DNA of 64,000 nt from Macrophomina tecta. Taxonomy: Eukaryota > Ascomycota > Dothideomycetes > Botryosphaeriales > Botryosphaeriaceae. This document shows, piece after piece, positions 54,855 to 64,000 of the stretch (its first letter is position 1; the number at the start of each line of letters is the position of its first letter). The notes below the pieces were generated by a model that saw only the letters and a list, made by a program, of their open reading frames with translations, did not search any database and was not told the DNA's origin. The stretch covers positions 2,108,001 to 2,172,000 of the forward strand of contig JAKSGN010000003.1 in the NCBI GenBank assembly GCA_024180945.1. The letters run 5' to 3'. Both the position numbers and the translations under genes were made by a program.

Positions 54855-56783
54855 ATGTCAGAACTTGCGGTATGCTCTGACACCTTAATATCCATCCTGT
54901 CATCGCGTAGCTGACTGAAATACAGACTGGAGCACAATCCGTCCTAGTATGCAGCATCGCGTGCACCGTCGTCGTCGTCGTCGTCACGGCCGTACGACTG
55001 TACACGAGAATAATTCTCGTTGCAGGCCTGGGGTCAGATGATTGTAGGACTTCTCTGAGTAGCTTCTCCTAGTTCAGAGTACTGATAGAGATCTTGACAG
55101 ATGCGCTACTTGCTGCAATCACGACGTTCTTTGCCATGATGTCGCTTTTCCTGGTGAGTGCTGAAAACGTCAACCCTCCATTTACTACGCAAGCCCCTTT
55201 CAGCCCCACTGGAATTGGAAGAGTCCAGTCAAGGAGCATGGGATCAGCAAGGCGAGCTACCTCACTAACCACGATTCTAGGTCGGTCTGAAATACGGGCT
55301 AGGCAAGCACCTCGCCGACGTCAATCCGAGAAAACAAGACATGTTCATGAAACTCATGATCGGTGCCGGTACATTATATAATACGGTGATGCTGGCATGC
55401 AAGCTGTCCATCCTACTCCTCTACCGCCGATTATTTCCTCTACAGAGCTTTAACAAGCGTTGGTGGTGCGTGGCCGTTTTCACCATCAGTTATTCTCTCG
55501 TTATCGCAGTCGCGTCAGCCGCCGGGCGGAACCCCGGTAGCTGCTAAATGGTAATTTGGCATAATTTCTTTTTCTTCGGCTTCCTGTCTTCTGGACTGTT
55601 ACCCGAAATGTGTGTTATGAGACTGCAGTGCTAACCTTTCCTACCAGGTATATCAATCAGACGGGGGATAAATGCCCCTCCAGATGGGCCTTCTACGTTG
55701 CGAATTCCGCCTTCAACCTCATCAGTATGCGGGAGACAACATAGAATATGGAAGTATATGGTCGCTAACTTGTTTCTACCGTTAGGCGACATTCTGATAC
55801 TCATATTACCCATCCCTGTCATCAAGAGCCTTTCACTAGAACTCAGACAGAAAATAACGCTATACATCCTCTTTGCTCTCGGGTCAGCGTAAGTGCACAT
55901 TAGTTTCCTTGGCCCTTCATTAAACTTGAAGAGAGATTATGGCCGCCGCCATGATCCGTACAGAGCACCAAGTTGACAAGATGCAAACAGAACGGTCGTT
56001 GTGAGCGCAGTCCGACTACAATCGATCATTTTATTCCTGAAAACCGACGACGGTGACATCACTTTCCAGACCTCGAAGCTTGCGATATGGTGGTAAGTCA
56101 ACACAACTTTCTCCATAAACACGGCCCCCATACACCTGGCATTGCAAGACATTGACGAGTATCGGCACAGCCTGGTCGAAACCACCATCAGCATCGTCTG
56201 CGTCTGCGCCCCGACGCTCCGCCCTTTCTTCCGCCGTTACTTCGGCGCGTTCTTCAGCTGGAGCGGCAGCGGCTCCAACTCCAACGGCAACCTCAATCAA
56301 TCCCGCTACTTTTCTTCATTATTCCGCTCCTCCCGCTACGGCCGCCAGTCATCCCGTAACGAAGACGTGCCCGATCTCCCGATTCACAATCTCTCCGCGC
56401 ACCACCGCACCATGATCGCCAATGAGACCCTCGAGCTGGGCAGCCCGCAGAAAACGGACGCGCGTGTGGAGGTACTGGCCGGAGCACATGTGGTGGATAT
56501 TGGAGCGGGGCCGGGTGTGGGGTTGGGCACGCCGCCCGAGTATGATGATGCGAGGAGCACAGATCATATTATCGATGAACACAAGTCCGGCGTTCTAGGC
56601 GCGGTATCGGCACGGGACAGTGAGGAGAGCGGGAGGAGTAGCAGTGGTGGGAGTTCGTCAGGGAGTGGGGCGAGGAACGGTAGTAGCGGAGGAGGCGGAG
56701 CGGCGGCTGGGAGAAGAGGGAGTGGAATGGATTTGGGGATCCATGTTCGGACGAGCTATGAGGTCAGGCATGAACCGGCGTGA
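54855..56783 (+). CDS. rhodopsin-domain (PTH11/SAT20-like) seven-span membrane protein
   Basis: Multi-exon gene. The first exon is MSELA (54855-54869). Next are 54926-55043, 55101-55153 and 55281 onward, then exons around 55660-55724, 55786-55888, 55991-56092 and 56171-56783. Family landmarks are GLGSDDY, LKYGLGKHLADV, YNTVMLACKLSILLLYRRLFP, CINQT-like YINQTGDKC, AFYVANSAFNLISDILILILPIPVIKSL, VSAVRLQ and the last span ending CAPTLRPFF. After the seventh span comes a 180-residue Ser/Gly-rich cytosolic tail. Such proteins form a large fungus-specific group of putative receptors, mostly uncharacterised; they lack the CFEM domain of true Pth11. The splice between about 55.50 and 55.66 kb could not be resolved, because no donor/acceptor pair kept phase with a plausible intron. 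The gene model is incomplete there, or the gene is damaged there. Confidence 0.75.
54968..54985 (+). repeat. (GTC)6 microsatellite in coding sequence
   Basis: Six GTC codons give six consecutive valines inside the first membrane span of the rhodopsin-domain protein. A related GTC/GAC-rich run lies just upstream at 54838-54851. Confidence 0.9.
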
Positions 56784-58696
56784 GGGATATGATTTTCTTC
56801 TTCTGTTCGCTTTCACCCTTCCTGTCTTCCCGTCGCCGAAGGCTTCTTATCTTTCGACTTTCTGTTTCTTATCTTGAGCGTTTTTTTTTTTTAACTCCCC
56901 TTTCTTGCCTGTCACAGTCTCTGACCATCTTCGACTTCCTTTTTTTTTCTTTTTTTCTTTCCTGTCAGATCTTTTCACTTTTGGGATGCTTCTAGAGGGT
57001 TGGGAACAATCCCTACATCTCATTCTCTTCGAACACGCATTTCCGGAGCTGGTTGGTATCACAGTCATGGTCTCTCCGTCCTTTCCGCCAAGTTGGGGGT
57101 CTCGGGTTTCTACACACGATGAGGGAAGAGGAAAAGAGGGCAAGGAATTGAGGTGGTTTGGTTGGAGTTTCAACGCTTGTGCACCCTTGGAAAGATACCA
57201 CTTCACATCGAAATCGGATTTGGATCTCTGTTTACAATATCACAAGACTACGACAGAACCGGGGAATTTCCAACGGGCAGCTAGAAATTCTCTTTTGCGA
57301 ACGGCTAACCGTTTTCAGTGTCTTAGAAAAGACATAGTGTCCGCGTGCGTACGTGAATGCATGTAAACACAAGCCTTTCCAGGCGTCGGAACACTGTCCG
57401 AAACGAGCCCGATGCGCAGTCGCCATGCGGCAGGCCCACCTACCTTAAAGAAGCATGCACCCCGAGTGACGTTTCCCACTAAACCCCCCACCTCCCGGGT
57501 TCCAGATCGGCAGGCGGAGGCAAAGTAGACAGCTCACATTATTGTCGAACGGGAACACTACCACTAGTCCCTGATCGACGAACCGCGCGCGCATGCCAAA
57601 AAGCCCACAATTTAAGCTTTTTGGGCACCGACAGCATTGCCTGCTCTTTTCTTGCGCTCTTCTTCCTCGATGCCGCCTATAGCAGCGGCGAAAATAACGG
57701 GCTCGCTACCTCGGCATTGCGGAGAATCCTCGTACGGCCTCTCTCGCTTGGGCACCCCTCCCTCCTCCCAACACGGCAACTGGCCGAGCGAGGGATTTGG
57801 CGGGAGAGCGCGTAGGTTAAGGCAAGCCGCAACTGTCTTGTCATCACTCTCATTGCCGTCTATTTCCCTCCAATGCCGGATTTGGCAGGGGAGGATACGA
57901 GGAAAGCGGCGGACACACGATCCCGCACAATCCACCTCTCTCTCTCTTGTCCGGTTCGACCAATGACGAGCGGGAGCCCGGCGACCTCTTATATAGAAGG
58001 TCATCAGTAGCCAGGGCACCCCTTGGTAAGCCTCCAGTCTCAGCTGAGTCGCTGAAGCAGGCACGAGTTGGTGACATACGTCAGCGGGGAGAACGCCCGG
58101 GGGGCTTTACTTCGGTACCCCCGGTCACAATGCCTTGGGGATCCTTCTCGCAGCCACGGTGCGAAGGGCGCAAGGCGTACAGCGAGGCGGAGGAGGGTGC
58201 GCAACGAAACCCCTTCTGCCTTCTTCCTATGGCTTCCTGATAGCATTGGCAATGTCTTGACTGTAGAGCTCGGCAACAAAAAGCGCAAGGAAGACGAAAG
58301 TGTTGCTGAAACGACACTTTCTCGCGCAGATGCAAGACGATGTCAGGGGAAGATTTTTTTTTTTTGGGGGGGTGTGGTTGTGGTTTCACGGGGAGGCTAG
58401 GGACGCTAATAAGCGGAACCGCGACAAAAGGCAGAAAAGAAGGTTGAGCGACACATCACCCGCAGAGCCGACATAACCGAATCCCGCAGGGAAAAAGCAA
58501 TGTCAGGGGTTCGCCTTACGACACTGGAGGAAGTGTTGCTATATTAAGCGCCGATATACATACCATGTTACCGAGGCGCCTGGAGTAGTTCTGCGGTATG
58601 GAGCCTGGTACCCGCATGTAAAGTGCTTTCCACCCATTTCTATGTACCGGTAGTCGTACAGATGATGCTCGTGAAGAAAACCCCAATCCCCCCTAA
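56784..58696. other. 1.9-kb convergent intergenic region
   Basis: This lies between the stops of the rhodopsin-domain gene and the FUN14 gene. It contains T-rich runs (56881-56892, 56939-56960) and a TATA-like CTTATATAG at 57988-57996. The longest frame is 150 codons (57612-58064, minus). It has no recognised domain, so it is not annotated as a gene. Confidence 0.4.
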
Positions 58697-59599
58697 TTAG
58701 AACTCAGCAAAGGCAGCCAGGGCGAAGGTCGATCCAAAGGCCAGCTTGAACGCGACGTTATCCTGCAGGGCGGAGCGAACATCGATGCTCTTGGCGTATT
58801 TCTGGATCGTTTTGTATGGGACGATGTGAATGCCGCGAGACTCGAGGAACTGGTAGTGACAGGTCGGGTCAACTTCATCCCAAGTTTCATTCACAGTATA
58901 GCAATTAGAACCTACCTGAGTGCCCAGAACCAGCAGTCCAACAAGCAGGGCCAGTGGCTTGGAAAAGGTGCTAACTGCTAACCCGCCGACGAGGCCTGAA
59001 GGATGTTATGAGTAAGCCTTCTGACCACGGTTCAAACTTCCCTCTTGCCTTCCCGCCGTTATCATGTTACAACTGAGTCGAGCACGATTGGCCCGATATA
59101 AACCGTTGCAACAGTGTGAGGAGAGCGATGCAACGCGTGCCGGGAAATGCATATGTAGACGCTCCCTCATCTCAACGCACGGTCCTTGGCTAATACAGCG
59201 CAGGACTCCAGAGCTTCGGAAGTACCATGGACATGGCAACGTGAGCAGCTCAGACAGCTCGCGCTCCATTCATCCGGAGTGTTTCGTCTCCTTCCCAAGC
59301 ATACACCTCCTCATTCAAAAAGTGGAGACCCGGAAGCTCCCGAGCCACGTACCTATTATGCTCCCGGAGCTGATCTGGCGCCAGATCCTGGGATTGGCCC
59401 GTCCATTCCGGACTACTGGGGCGCGGGCGTCGCGAGAGTACTGCGAGAAGGACCAGTCGCGCGGCGAGACGGACGAGGTCGAGGCGGAATCGTCGCAGTG
59501 GAGCCGGAAGGAGCGGGGACGGGCAAGGAGCGGGGCGGCAAGCACGGCGGACGCGGTCAAGCCGACGGAGAGCGGGCGGAGGAGACGGAGGGCGGCCAT
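58697..59599 (-). CDS. FUN14 family mitochondrial outer-membrane protein
   Basis: Three exons (59599-59353, 58995-58916, 58849-58697) give 159 residues. The FUN14 domain is assembled by splicing. SGSIIGLVGGLAVSTFSKPLALLVGLLVLGTQ contains a glycine-rich membrane span and a second hydrophobic segment. The next exon continues LESRGIHIVPYKTIQKY and ends in NVAFKLAFGSTFALAAFAEF, a third hydrophobic stretch. The N-terminal 85 residues are basic with Arg/Ser, as in mitochondrial sorting signals. FUN14 proteins such as FUNDC1 act in mitochondrial quality control; the fungal role is poorly known. Intron 1 is 357 nt, far longer than most introns here. Confidence 0.85.
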
Positions 59600-60166
59600 G
59601 GCGGCGGGCGGGAAGCTAACGGCAAAGCGACGGAATGGGCGAGATGGGTGCAGGCGGGAGCCGGGGGAGGTGTTGGCAAACGGCCAGGAGGCAATTGGCT
59701 CCTCGAGTAGTCGGAGAGCTCAGAAGGCAGCGAGTGGTGCACGTCATTGATGCTTCAGGGCGGGCTGCGCGGCGGCCCCTGCAGAAGCTGCCCCTCCACC
59801 AGTCCCCCAGCCGCCCGCCCTTGGCCGCCCCCGCCCACAAGACATGGCCGCTTCTGGCCAACCGCCACCGCACACCCGCCGGCAAACACATCCAGAGCAG
59901 CCTGCAGGATCTTCTCCGCGACTCTGTTAGCGCATGCTGTCCCGCTATCGCACCCGCGCAGGCGCGCCCTTTCGCGTGTCGTCCGATAATTTTCTTGTAC
60001 GCCGTTGACGCCGCGGGTAGCCGGCTGCAGGTGACTCACGACTCCGCTCCATTCTCTTGACAAACTACAACTCTATATTTGCTGTCCGCAGCCCTCTTCC
60101 TTCCTCTCCCTCACTTCTTTCCGCCTTCGATCCTCTGCTCTCCCGCCGCCACCCCCCGCAGCACCA
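59600..60166. promoter_or_regulatory. bidirectional promoter FUN14 / PDX1
   Basis: 567 bp, GC-rich then pyrimidine-rich, between divergent start codons. No specific element was assigned. Confidence 0.5.
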
Positions 60167-61520
60167 ATGGCCTCCGAGCTCCCCACCACCAACGGCAACG
60201 GCGCCGCCGCCGATGGCCAGGCCAACAACTTCCAGGTCAAGGCCGGCCTGGCCCGCATGCTGAAGGGCGGAGTCATCATGGATGTAGTGAATGCCGAGCA
60301 AGTGCGTTCATAGCCAGTTGTCCATCCAATTGCTCTCGCGACCTGCTCACTGACACGCCACTCGCTCTCCACAGGCGCGCATAGCAGAAGAAGCCGGCGC
60401 AGCAGCCGTCATGGCTCTCGAGAGAGTGCCCGCCGACATTCGCGCACAGGGTGGCGTCGCCCGCATGTCCGACCCCAAGATGATCAAGGAGATCATGGAC
60501 ACTGTCACCATCCCCGTCATGGCGAAGGCTCGCATCGGTCACTTCGTCGAGTGTCAGGTACGCCTCGACCCCGCCGTCGCCCCTCTTCGCCGCTCCCGCT
60601 CCCGCCTCCGGGTTCCGCTTTTCTATTTTTTTTTTTTCTCCGAAGGGGTCCTCAGATCCCCCCACATCCATCTTGTACAGAATCGTCTGTAGTGGCAATC
60701 ATACTGGCATTGGCTATCTGCGCACGAGTTTGGCAAACTTTCCTCTTGGCCAATTTTTTTTTTTTTCTTTCTTAGCGGCGAAGAGTCAATCGGCAGCCGA
60801 ATGTGGCGCCGCTACGCCGTCAACAGACATTGCCAAGATCCCCAATCCCGATATCGCAAGTCAATGTCTAGAAGATCGTTCATTGGCTAACACTCAACGA
60901 CAAACTAGATCCTCGAAGCCATCGGCGTCGACTACATCGACGAGTCCGAAGTCCTGACGCCCGCCGACAACGTCCACCACGTCGAGAAGCACGGCTACCG
61001 CGTCCCCTTCGTCTGCGGCTGCCGCAACCTCGGCGAGGCCCTGCGCCGCATCAGCGAAGGCGCCGCCATGATCCGCACCAAGGGCGAGGCCGGCACCGGC
61101 GACGTCGTCGAGGCCGTCCGCCACATGCGCACCGTCAACGCCGAGATCGCGAAGGCCGCCAGCATGTCCGACGAGGAGCTGCGCATCATGGCCAAGGAGA
61201 TCGGCGCCCCCTTTGACCTGCTCAAGCAGACGGCCCAGCTCAAGCGCCTGCCCGTCGTCAACTTCGCCGCCGGTGGCGTTGCCACACCCGCCGACGCCGC
61301 CCTCATGATGCAGCTCGGCTGCGACGGTGTGTTCGTGGGCAGCGGCATCTTCAAGAGTGGTGACGCGAAGAAGCGCGCCAAGGCCATCGTTCAGGCCGTC
61401 ACGCACTTCCGGGACCCTAAGGTCCTGGCTGAGGTGAGCATGGACTTGGGCGAGGCCATGGTCGGTTTGAACGTGGAGAAGATGCCCGAGGGCGAGAGGT
61501 TGGCGAAGAGAGGATGGTAA
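60167..61520 (+). CDS. pdx1: pyridoxal 5'-phosphate synthase subunit Pdx1 (PdxS/Snz)
   Basis: Three exons (60167-60301, 60375-60557, 60909-61520) give 309 residues, the family length. The (beta/alpha)8 barrel shows [52 protein letters not shown] with the active-site Lys, [40 protein letters not shown] with the second catalytic Lys, and [31 protein letters not shown], the phosphate-binding loop. With the glutaminase Pdx2 it makes vitamin B6 from ribose 5-phosphate, glyceraldehyde 3-phosphate and ammonia in the cytosol. Pdx2 is not in this window. Intron 2 is 351 nt and contains two T-rich runs. Confidence 0.96.
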
Positions 61521-62325
61521 AAAAAAAAAGAAAAAAGAGATTAAGTAAAAGGCTGTCGTAATTTAAATAAAAAGGGTTTCAAAAAGGCTCATCAATGGCT
61601 TTCAACTGTTGATTGGATTCTCTGCACAGCGATGCCTCCTAGAGGAAGATATCAATATCGAGATACGAAAATCATATATATTTGCCTTTTTTGTCTTGCA
61701 TCAAGGTGTTTCCCTCGTTTCTCTTCACGGCAAGGTCGGGCTGGCGAGTCCTTGAGGGGTGGCTACCAAAATATCAAGCGTCCTGCCTAATTTTTTCTTT
61801 CATACCGAAGTTGTTAAACATTCCGGAAGACACTCACACCTTTCCAACCCTCACCATCACCTCAAGCTGTGTGCTTTCATACAGTTTTCGGGTCGCTGTT
61901 ACCGTTCACAAAGCATAGCACATCACTCACAGTAATAGGTAATGTCACCACCAAAATTGAAAGTTGAGGCTATCCGCTTCGTTGTCTTGGACGCGCCTGG
62001 GAACTGTTGTAGGGTTTCATGGATAAGTTGCTTCTGATAGGTCTATCATAGGAGAAGAGTGTAGAACATGGGAATATAGTGCTGATAGGTGTAGTTCATC
62101 CCCCTCTAGACGTGAGTGACGGACAGTCCATGCAGAACTCCTCAGGTCTCTCCTGGCCTCATACAGTTATAGAAATAGGAACAGGAGGCATAGGCATAGA
62201 CGTCTTCGCACCGCTCGAGGGGGCTTCTCCTGGGCGGGAACGATCTCGTGTACCTTCAGTGGTTGGGCGTGACGGCGGGACGGGCCGGTAGGGGGTCCAG
62301 CATTGCTCTGTCGCCCTGTTGCTGC
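61521..62325. other. convergent 3' region
   Basis: 805 bp between PDX1 and the membrane-protein gene, AT-rich near 61.5-61.7 kb. No gene was recognised. Confidence 0.5.
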
Positions 62326-63599
62326 TCAAGAATGTTGACCCTTTCCCGCAGGCGCATTGTACAAGACTGTGTGCCGCCAAATATCAGCCATACTGTTTAC
62401 TTCAGTCGGAACCAGAGTTGAGCTTACTGCGAAGGTCAAAAAGCAGGCCAACGAGACGAAGGCCAAAATAGGTCCACAAATGAGAATTACCCATTTGATA
62501 TCCTCTTCGTGTTCGTCGGATAAATCGAAGTGCCGCGAGAGCACATAATCATGAAATGCTGATGACTTCGCCTTTGCAGGACTGGCGAAAAGGAGAACAT
62601 AGATGGAGAGCAGCGTTGACGAGAGAACAGCGCGAGAAAGCTTTATGGCGGGGTTTCGACGGACAAACTGACGAGACTGGCGCAAGTTCGGGTCTGTGAG
62701 CTCTTGATCGCCTCGGTGTACGAGAGTGGCGACCTTGCTGAGACCTCCCCGACAGGCATGCTGCTCGCGTTTGTGGGCTTCTGCGAACGCCTGTAGCATG
62801 CCATGTTTTCAGAAACCTGGCACGGGGAAATGATGGAGGAAAGACGTACGTCTGTGGTACGAAAGCCGAGCAGGAACGGGAACCGGACCGAAGGGCTAGC
62901 CAATTCGAGAGGCATGTGCATCCCCGAAGCGTCCTTTACTATGACAGGGGCTGAGAACAGCAAGATAGGCCGAATCATGGGACTTCCAGCTAGCAAGTCT
63001 GCGATGGACGATCCACGACGGCGGCAGTAGAGACCCCCTAAGAACTACCGGTTTCATTTGTCAGCTGAACCCCTTCACTGGTTGGAGATCAAGGGATTGA
63101 ATCACAGCCATGAACAGATAAATCGCAATCAACGAAACGATGCAGATGGGCCCAGGAGCATCATCGTATTCTGAATGGTCCTGTGTCGGATGACTGTCAT
63201 GAGGCTCCTCCGCGGCAACCATGCCCGAAAGGAGGATGACGAGAGTGATACTTGAGAGAGTGGGTGCTGGCAAGGCCTGCACTCTGCCAGAGCGGCGAAC
63301 TGTCTTGATTCGGCCGTTTTCTCGCTCAGCGGGATCGGCTGACCCATCATGGCCCGCCTGATGCTCCAGATCATCCGTCGTTCGGGACTCGGTCTCCTTA
63401 GCCGCCACGGCGTTGGATTCCTTCAATTTTCTCTTCATGTAGCGGATGGCCAGGATCTGTCCATCATTCCATGTCAGTGTAAATCGTCCGGTGATGTAGG
63501 AGCAAGTGGCTCACTTACAATTGCATAGACCCATAGGATCGAGAGTGCCAAGGAGAAGATGCATCCAATGACAGATGCTGCAATGATACCGCCATTCAT
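62326..63599 (-). CDS. unidentified multi-pass membrane protein
   Basis: Starts with MNGGIIAASVIGCIFSLALSILWVYAI, a first membrane span. A 62-nt intron (63457-63518) joins it to ILAIRYMKRKLKESN. About five hydrophobic segments follow. They include LSSITLVILLSGMVAA, PICIVSLIAIYLFMAVI, LSRAVLSSTLLSIYVLLF and WVILICGPILAFVSLACFLTFAV, with charged loops between. Another clear junction is FRTTD/AFAEAHKREQ (donor GTACGT). The junction near 63.05 kb, after LDLQP, could not be matched in phase, so the middle of the model is uncertain. No family is recognised. Confidence 0.5.
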
Positions 63600-64000
63600 G
63601 ATGAATTATGAACCGAGGAAGCGGGATGAAAATTGGCGAGTGAATTCCTGAGAGTTAGTTCTGGCTCAGGGCTTTTGCAGCGTAGTGTCAACTTGTAGTG
63701 CCAAAAGGGTCTTGCGTATGTTGCTTCTGTCGGTATTGGTGCTTGTGGACGCAAGGCACAGCTCTTAGCTTGCGTGTGGTTCTGCCACAGTGGAGGAGGC
63801 AGTGATAGCAGGTGTTTGGACGCTAGAGAGTGGAACGAATGAGAATGCCTGAGCCAAGATGCTGAAGCTGGGATTCGGAGATGAAAGATGTTGAGAGATG
63901 TCGAGTCTGCGTTCACCGTAGCGGCATGAAGAGGTTATTGAGAGGAGCGGCCAGAAGGAAGCTGGCATCGGCATACAGGAAACCGCAGCTGGGAATGCGG
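63600..64000. other. upstream region at the window edge
   Basis: This contains the promoter of the membrane-protein gene. Minus-strand frames of up to 106 codons have no recognisable features. Confidence 0.4.

Noticed and set aside
57612..58064. 150-codon minus-strand frame ending in a charged GGIEEEERKKRAG segment, with a TATA-like site at 57988-57996
   Set aside because: No homologous family recognised, and alternative spliced readings were not in phase. It could be a small gene, but the sequence alone does not support it.
1..64000. CRISPR arrays, bacterial-type operons or phage genes
   Set aside because: The DNA is clearly eukaryotic, with spliceosomal introns throughout; no regularly spaced repeats were seen.
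1..64000. Secondary-metabolite gene cluster
   Set aside because: No PKS, NRPS, terpene cyclase or linked tailoring enzymes; the genes are mainly housekeeping and signalling.

Overview
The window is nuclear DNA of a filamentous ascomycete (Pezizomycotina; Dothideomycetes or Eurotiomycetes-like, not settled). The evidence is dense single genes on both strands, 49-125 nt GT..AG introns with CTAAC/CTGAC branch sites, a Fot1/pogo transposon, and fungus-only families (DUF7580, PTH11-like rhodopsin domain, fungal C2H2 type). No operons, CRISPR arrays, tRNA or rRNA genes were recognised. Gene models were spliced by hand from donor/acceptor motifs, reading phase and conserved protein motifs. Several long models close exactly in frame (alpha-actinin 638 aa, Sec15 771 aa, AMPP 658 aa, Kap122-like 982 aa, eL39 51 aa).

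Region 1-6.6 kb is the most unusual. A minus-strand gene that runs off the left edge encodes one very large protein. It combines a fungal N-terminal domain, C2H2 zinc fingers, an RRM, an HSF-type DNA-binding domain, a macro (ADP-ribose-binding) domain, a Cys-rich finger and an FHA domain. It is divergent from a DUF7580 gene. At 8.6-10.5 kb lies a CPA2 cation/proton antiporter interrupted by an in-frame TGA where a Trp is expected, with no visible ATG. Alpha-actinin follows (11-13.1 kb), then an intact 1.85-kb Fot1/pogo element with 44-bp inverted repeats and a TA duplication. It sits just upstream of a Cla4-type PAK kinase (16-18.9 kb).

Region 20-32 kb holds Sec12, two neighbouring secreted cysteine-rich proteins (22.9-25.3 kb), the RNase MRP subunit Rmp1, a 3.3-kb stretch with no recognisable gene, and a Mei2-like RNA-binding protein.

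Region 33-53 kb is mostly housekeeping: Sec15, acireductone dioxygenase, ArgJ, Orc2, Xaa-Pro aminopeptidase P, a Kap122/importin-13-like karyopherin, ribosomal protein eL39, Nta1-like amidase and Coq8. Many are in divergent pairs with short shared promoters.

Region 54-64 kb holds a rhodopsin-domain membrane protein, a FUN14 protein, the pyridoxal-phosphate synthase Pdx1, and an unidentified multi-pass membrane protein near the right edge.

Several genes touch related cell biology without being a cluster: secretion (Sec12, Sec15), polarity and actin (PAK, alpha-actinin) and mitochondria (Coq8, FUN14, ArgJ). No secondary-metabolite cluster is visible.
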